The translations under genes and the position numbers were made by a program. A stretch of 7,507 bases of DNA, taken from contig JAHRHW010000216.1 of NCBI GenBank assembly GCA_019100305.1, positions 1-7,507 on the forward strand, read 5' to 3'. This DNA is from Candidatus Thiodiazotropha taylori. Lineage in GTDB: Bacteria; Pseudomonadota; Gammaproteobacteria; Chromatiales; Chromatiaceae. The notes below the pieces were generated by a model. That model searched no databases, had not been told where the DNA came from, and worked only from the letters and a program-made list of their open reading frames with translations. Shown here in pieces: positions 5,928 to 7,507 of the stretch (positions are counted from its first letter, which is position 1; the number at the start of each line of letters is the position of its first letter).

Positions 5928-6468
5928 AGCCGTAGTGACAGCAACCCGATGCTGGGTGGAAGGAACGGTGGTGGGACTCAATCTATGTCCGTTTGCTGCG
6001 GTACCGGTAGAGCAGGGGCGTATTCGCTATCTGGTCTGCCCGGAGTCCGATATGGATGGCATCTACCGGGCGATCCTGGGTGAATTTGAGACCATGCTCG
6101 AACTGCCGGAAGCCGAGGCCAGCCTGCTGATCGTTCCGACCGGTCTGGAACTGTTTGATGATTACCTGGATCTGCTGCAGGTCGTAGAGGAGGTGATTCC
6201 CGAGGCGGGCCTGGAAGGCAAGTTCCAGCTCGCCAGCTTCCACCCGGATTACCGGTTTGAAGGCAGTGACGAAAACGATCCGGCGAACTATACCAATCGC
6301 TCTCCCTACCCCATGTTTCACTTCATCAGAGAGGCGTCTTTGGCCGAGGCGCTGAAGCACTACCCGCAACCGCAGCTGATCCCGCAGCGAAATATCGAAT
6401 TATTGCGGGAGATGGGGCTGCAAGCGGTAGAGCAGCGATTAAGCCGTTGCCGGGAGAAGGGGGGGTAG
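5917..6468 (+). CDS. DUF1415 family protein
   Basis: This 183-residue soluble protein is recognisable as DUF1415 from several conserved stretches: TRCWVEGTVVGLNLCPFA (about 9-26), LASFHPDYRFEGSDENDPAN (about 105-124), YTNRSPYPMFHFIRE (125-139) and the closing IPQRNIELLREMG. The family is widespread in proteobacteria and has no established biochemical role that I know of. The conserved Cys in NLCPF and the His/Asp in SFHPDY are candidate functional residues, but that is inference. The gene starts 11 bp before the end of the MOSC gene, so the two are probably co-transcribed and translationally coupled. An in-frame GTG one codon upstream is an alternative start. Its 3' end runs through a tract of seven G and overlaps the convergent reductase gene by 30 bp. 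Length is normal for the family; I see no break. Confidence 0.9.
   Translation: MKREAVVTATRCWVEGTVVGLNLCPFAAVPVEQGRIRYLVCPESDMDGIYRAILGEFETMLELPEAEASLLIVPTGLELFDDYLDLLQVVEEVIPEAGLEGKFQLASFHPDYRFEGSDENDPANYTNRSPYPMFHFIREASLAEALKHYPQPQLIPQRNIELLREMGLQAVEQRLSRCREKGG
6439..6468. other. 30-bp tail-to-tail overlap of two convergent genes with a G7 tract
   Basis: The DUF1415 stop (TAG, 6466-6468) and the reductase stop (TAA on the minus strand, 6441-6439) enclose 30 bp read on both strands. The last ten DUF1415 codons, including the stop, lie opposite the last ten reductase codons. A run of seven G (6459-6465) sits here. No intrinsic terminator is visible for either transcript, so their ends are likely antisense to each other. 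Confidence 0.85.
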
Positions 6469-7507
6469 CTGTTTGGTCAGCAGCTGTTTGCGCTCGACGT
6501 ATTTGCCACTCAGGACAAAACCACCCAGCTGACCCTGCGGATCGTGGAACAGGCACTCCGTGCCCTGCTGGTCCTGGTGGTTTTGCCAATCACCCGCCGC
6601 AGCACGCTGTGGTGGCGCAATAACGATCGGATGCAAGGGTGTCTTGATCACCACCGGCATCGCTGGATAGACCACTTCAGTGGGCTGGCCGGTGAGGGTT
6701 TTGGCCAGCGCACGGGCGGCGTTCATGATCGGCATTACATAGGGCAGGGTGAAACCGGCGACTTCGGCACAGTCTCCCAGTGCATAGATTTGCTCGTTAC
6801 TGGTTCTCAGCAAGCGGTCGGTCACTACGCCTCTGGCTGTCTCCAGGCCCGCCTCGGCTGCCAGCTGCATCTCCGGCAGCAGACCCACTGCGGAGAGCAC
6901 CAGGTCACAATCGATGGTGGCGGCATCCGTCAGGGTGAGGCGGTAACCTTGCTCCGATTGATCCATGATGGCGGCCGTCTGCTGTAGATGCCAATGGGCC
7001 CCGGCCTCGGTCATGGCCTGCTGCAGAGCTTCGCCGGTGATCGCCGGCAACAGAGTACTGATCGGGTGGGGATCCGGTCCGATCAGACTGACCCGATAAC
7101 CCTGGCTCAACAGATCATTGGCAAACTCACAACCGATCAGGCCAGGCCCGATGATCGCCACATGGGCAGGTGATTCCGGTAGCTGTTGTCGGAATCGGTG
7201 GTAGTCATAAAGGCTGTTGACGGTGATGCGATGCTGCTCAGCATTGCCACGCATGGCGGGAATGATCGGTTGCGCCCCCAGAGCAAGTACCAGTGACGTG
7301 TAGCTCCGCTCACCCTGGTCGGTAACCACCCTCTGGTGTTCGGTATCGATGGCAGTGACACGACAGTTGGTGTCGATGCTCATCTTCAACCGTTCGCTCA
7401 TGGTCTCGGCCGTGGCGTTGATCAGGTCCTGGCTCTGCTTGCCCTGTGCGAGGCCGTTGGAAAGCATCGGCTTTGAGTAGAAGTCACCTGCGTCTGCGGT
7501 GATCATC
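6439..7507 (-). CDS. rubB: Rubredoxin-NAD(+) reductase, RubB-like, N-terminus beyond the window
   Basis: This is an FAD-dependent pyridine-nucleotide-disulfide-type oxidoreductase that passes electrons from NAD(P)H to rubredoxin, used in alkane hydroxylation or in oxygen/oxidative-stress defence. About 355 residues are visible, beginning MITADAGDFYSKPMLSNG, which matches an internal point of RubB. The first ~30 residues, with the first FAD-binding GxGxxG, lie past the right edge. Counting from that Met, the FAD-region LVLALGAQP is at 72-80. The NAD-binding Rossmann motif VAIIGPGLIGCEFAND is at 116-131, DLVLSAVGLLPE at 201-212, and the second FAD motif IYALGDCAEV at 240-249. PYVMPIMNAARALAKTLTG (255-273) and VVIKTPLHPIVIAPP (285-299) are RubB-like. 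No redox-active CxxxxC pair is seen, which argues against glutathione- or thioredoxin-reductase types. It converges on the DUF1415 gene. Rubredoxin itself is not in the window; it is often encoded next to this enzyme. Confidence 0.88.
   Translation of the reverse strand, partial: MITADAGDFYSKPMLSNGLAQGKQSQDLINATAETMSERLKMSIDTNCRVTAIDTEHQRVVTDQGERSYTSLVLALGAQPIIPAMRGNAEQHRITVNSLYDYHRFRQQLPESPAHVAIIGPGLIGCEFANDLLSQGYRVSLIGPDPHPISTLLPAITGEALQQAMTEAGAHWHLQQTAAIMDQSEQGYRLTLTDAATIDCDLVLSAVGLLPEMQLAAEAGLETARGVVTDRLLRTSNEQIYALGDCAEVAGFTLPYVMPIMNAARALAKTLTGQPTEVVYPAMPVVIKTPLHPIVIAPPQRAAAGDWQNHQDQQGTECLFHDPQGQLGGFVLSGKYVERKQLLTKQLPPLLPATA

Noticed and set aside
6467..6490. Direct repeat AGCTGTTTG (6467-6475 and 6482-6490), which is also able to form a short hairpin, considered as a terminator.
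   Set aside because: It lies in the reductase coding sequence and simply encodes a repeated Lys-Gln-Leu (KQLLTKQL). There is no T-run, and the stem is only 5 bp.

Overview
The window looks like ordinary chromosomal core sequence from a gammaproteobacterium. The evidence is a PilU-type pilus ATPase, a DUF1415 protein and a RubB-type rubredoxin reductase, all with typical gammaproteobacterial sequence, plus moderately GC-rich DNA. A Chromatiales-like or other free-living or symbiotic sulfur oxidiser is a reasonable guess, but nothing here proves it. I see no tRNA, rRNA, IS element, prophage gene or CRISPR array.

Layout. (1) Positions 1-215, minus strand: the first 71 codons of an unrecognised acidic protein, cut by the left edge. 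(2) 384-3494, minus: a 1036-residue membrane-bound c-di-GMP protein with a periplasmic Cache-like sensor, two PAS domains, GGDEF and EAL. (3) 3495-3859: a 365-bp gene-free stretch unusually rich in inverted repeats. (4) 3860-4969, minus: pilU, the accessory retraction ATPase of type IV pili. (5) 4970-5108: a 139-bp divergent intergenic region. (6) 5109-5927 and 5917-6468, plus: a two-gene overlapping unit encoding a short YcbX/mARC-like MOSC molybdenum protein and a DUF1415 protein. (7) 6439-7507, minus: a rubredoxin-NAD+ reductase with its first residues beyond the right edge. It converges on the DUF1415 gene and overlaps it tail to tail by 30 bp.

Two themes can be suggested. On the left, pilU is followed on the same strand by a c-di-GMP turnover/sensor protein, which fits surface-motility control (compare FimX-type regulation of type IV pili), but the link rests on proximity. 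On the right, a molybdenum-cofactor reductase-like protein that lacks its own ferredoxin domain sits next to an NADH:rubredoxin reductase. This raises, without proving, the question of a shared electron route.

I found no clear new multi-gene system. The most unusual signal is the non-coding stretch 3748-3845. There a long hairpin just after pilU shares one arm with a second hairpin, whose loop could in turn form a pseudoknot. This looks like a structured RNA or switch and matches no riboswitch I recognise.
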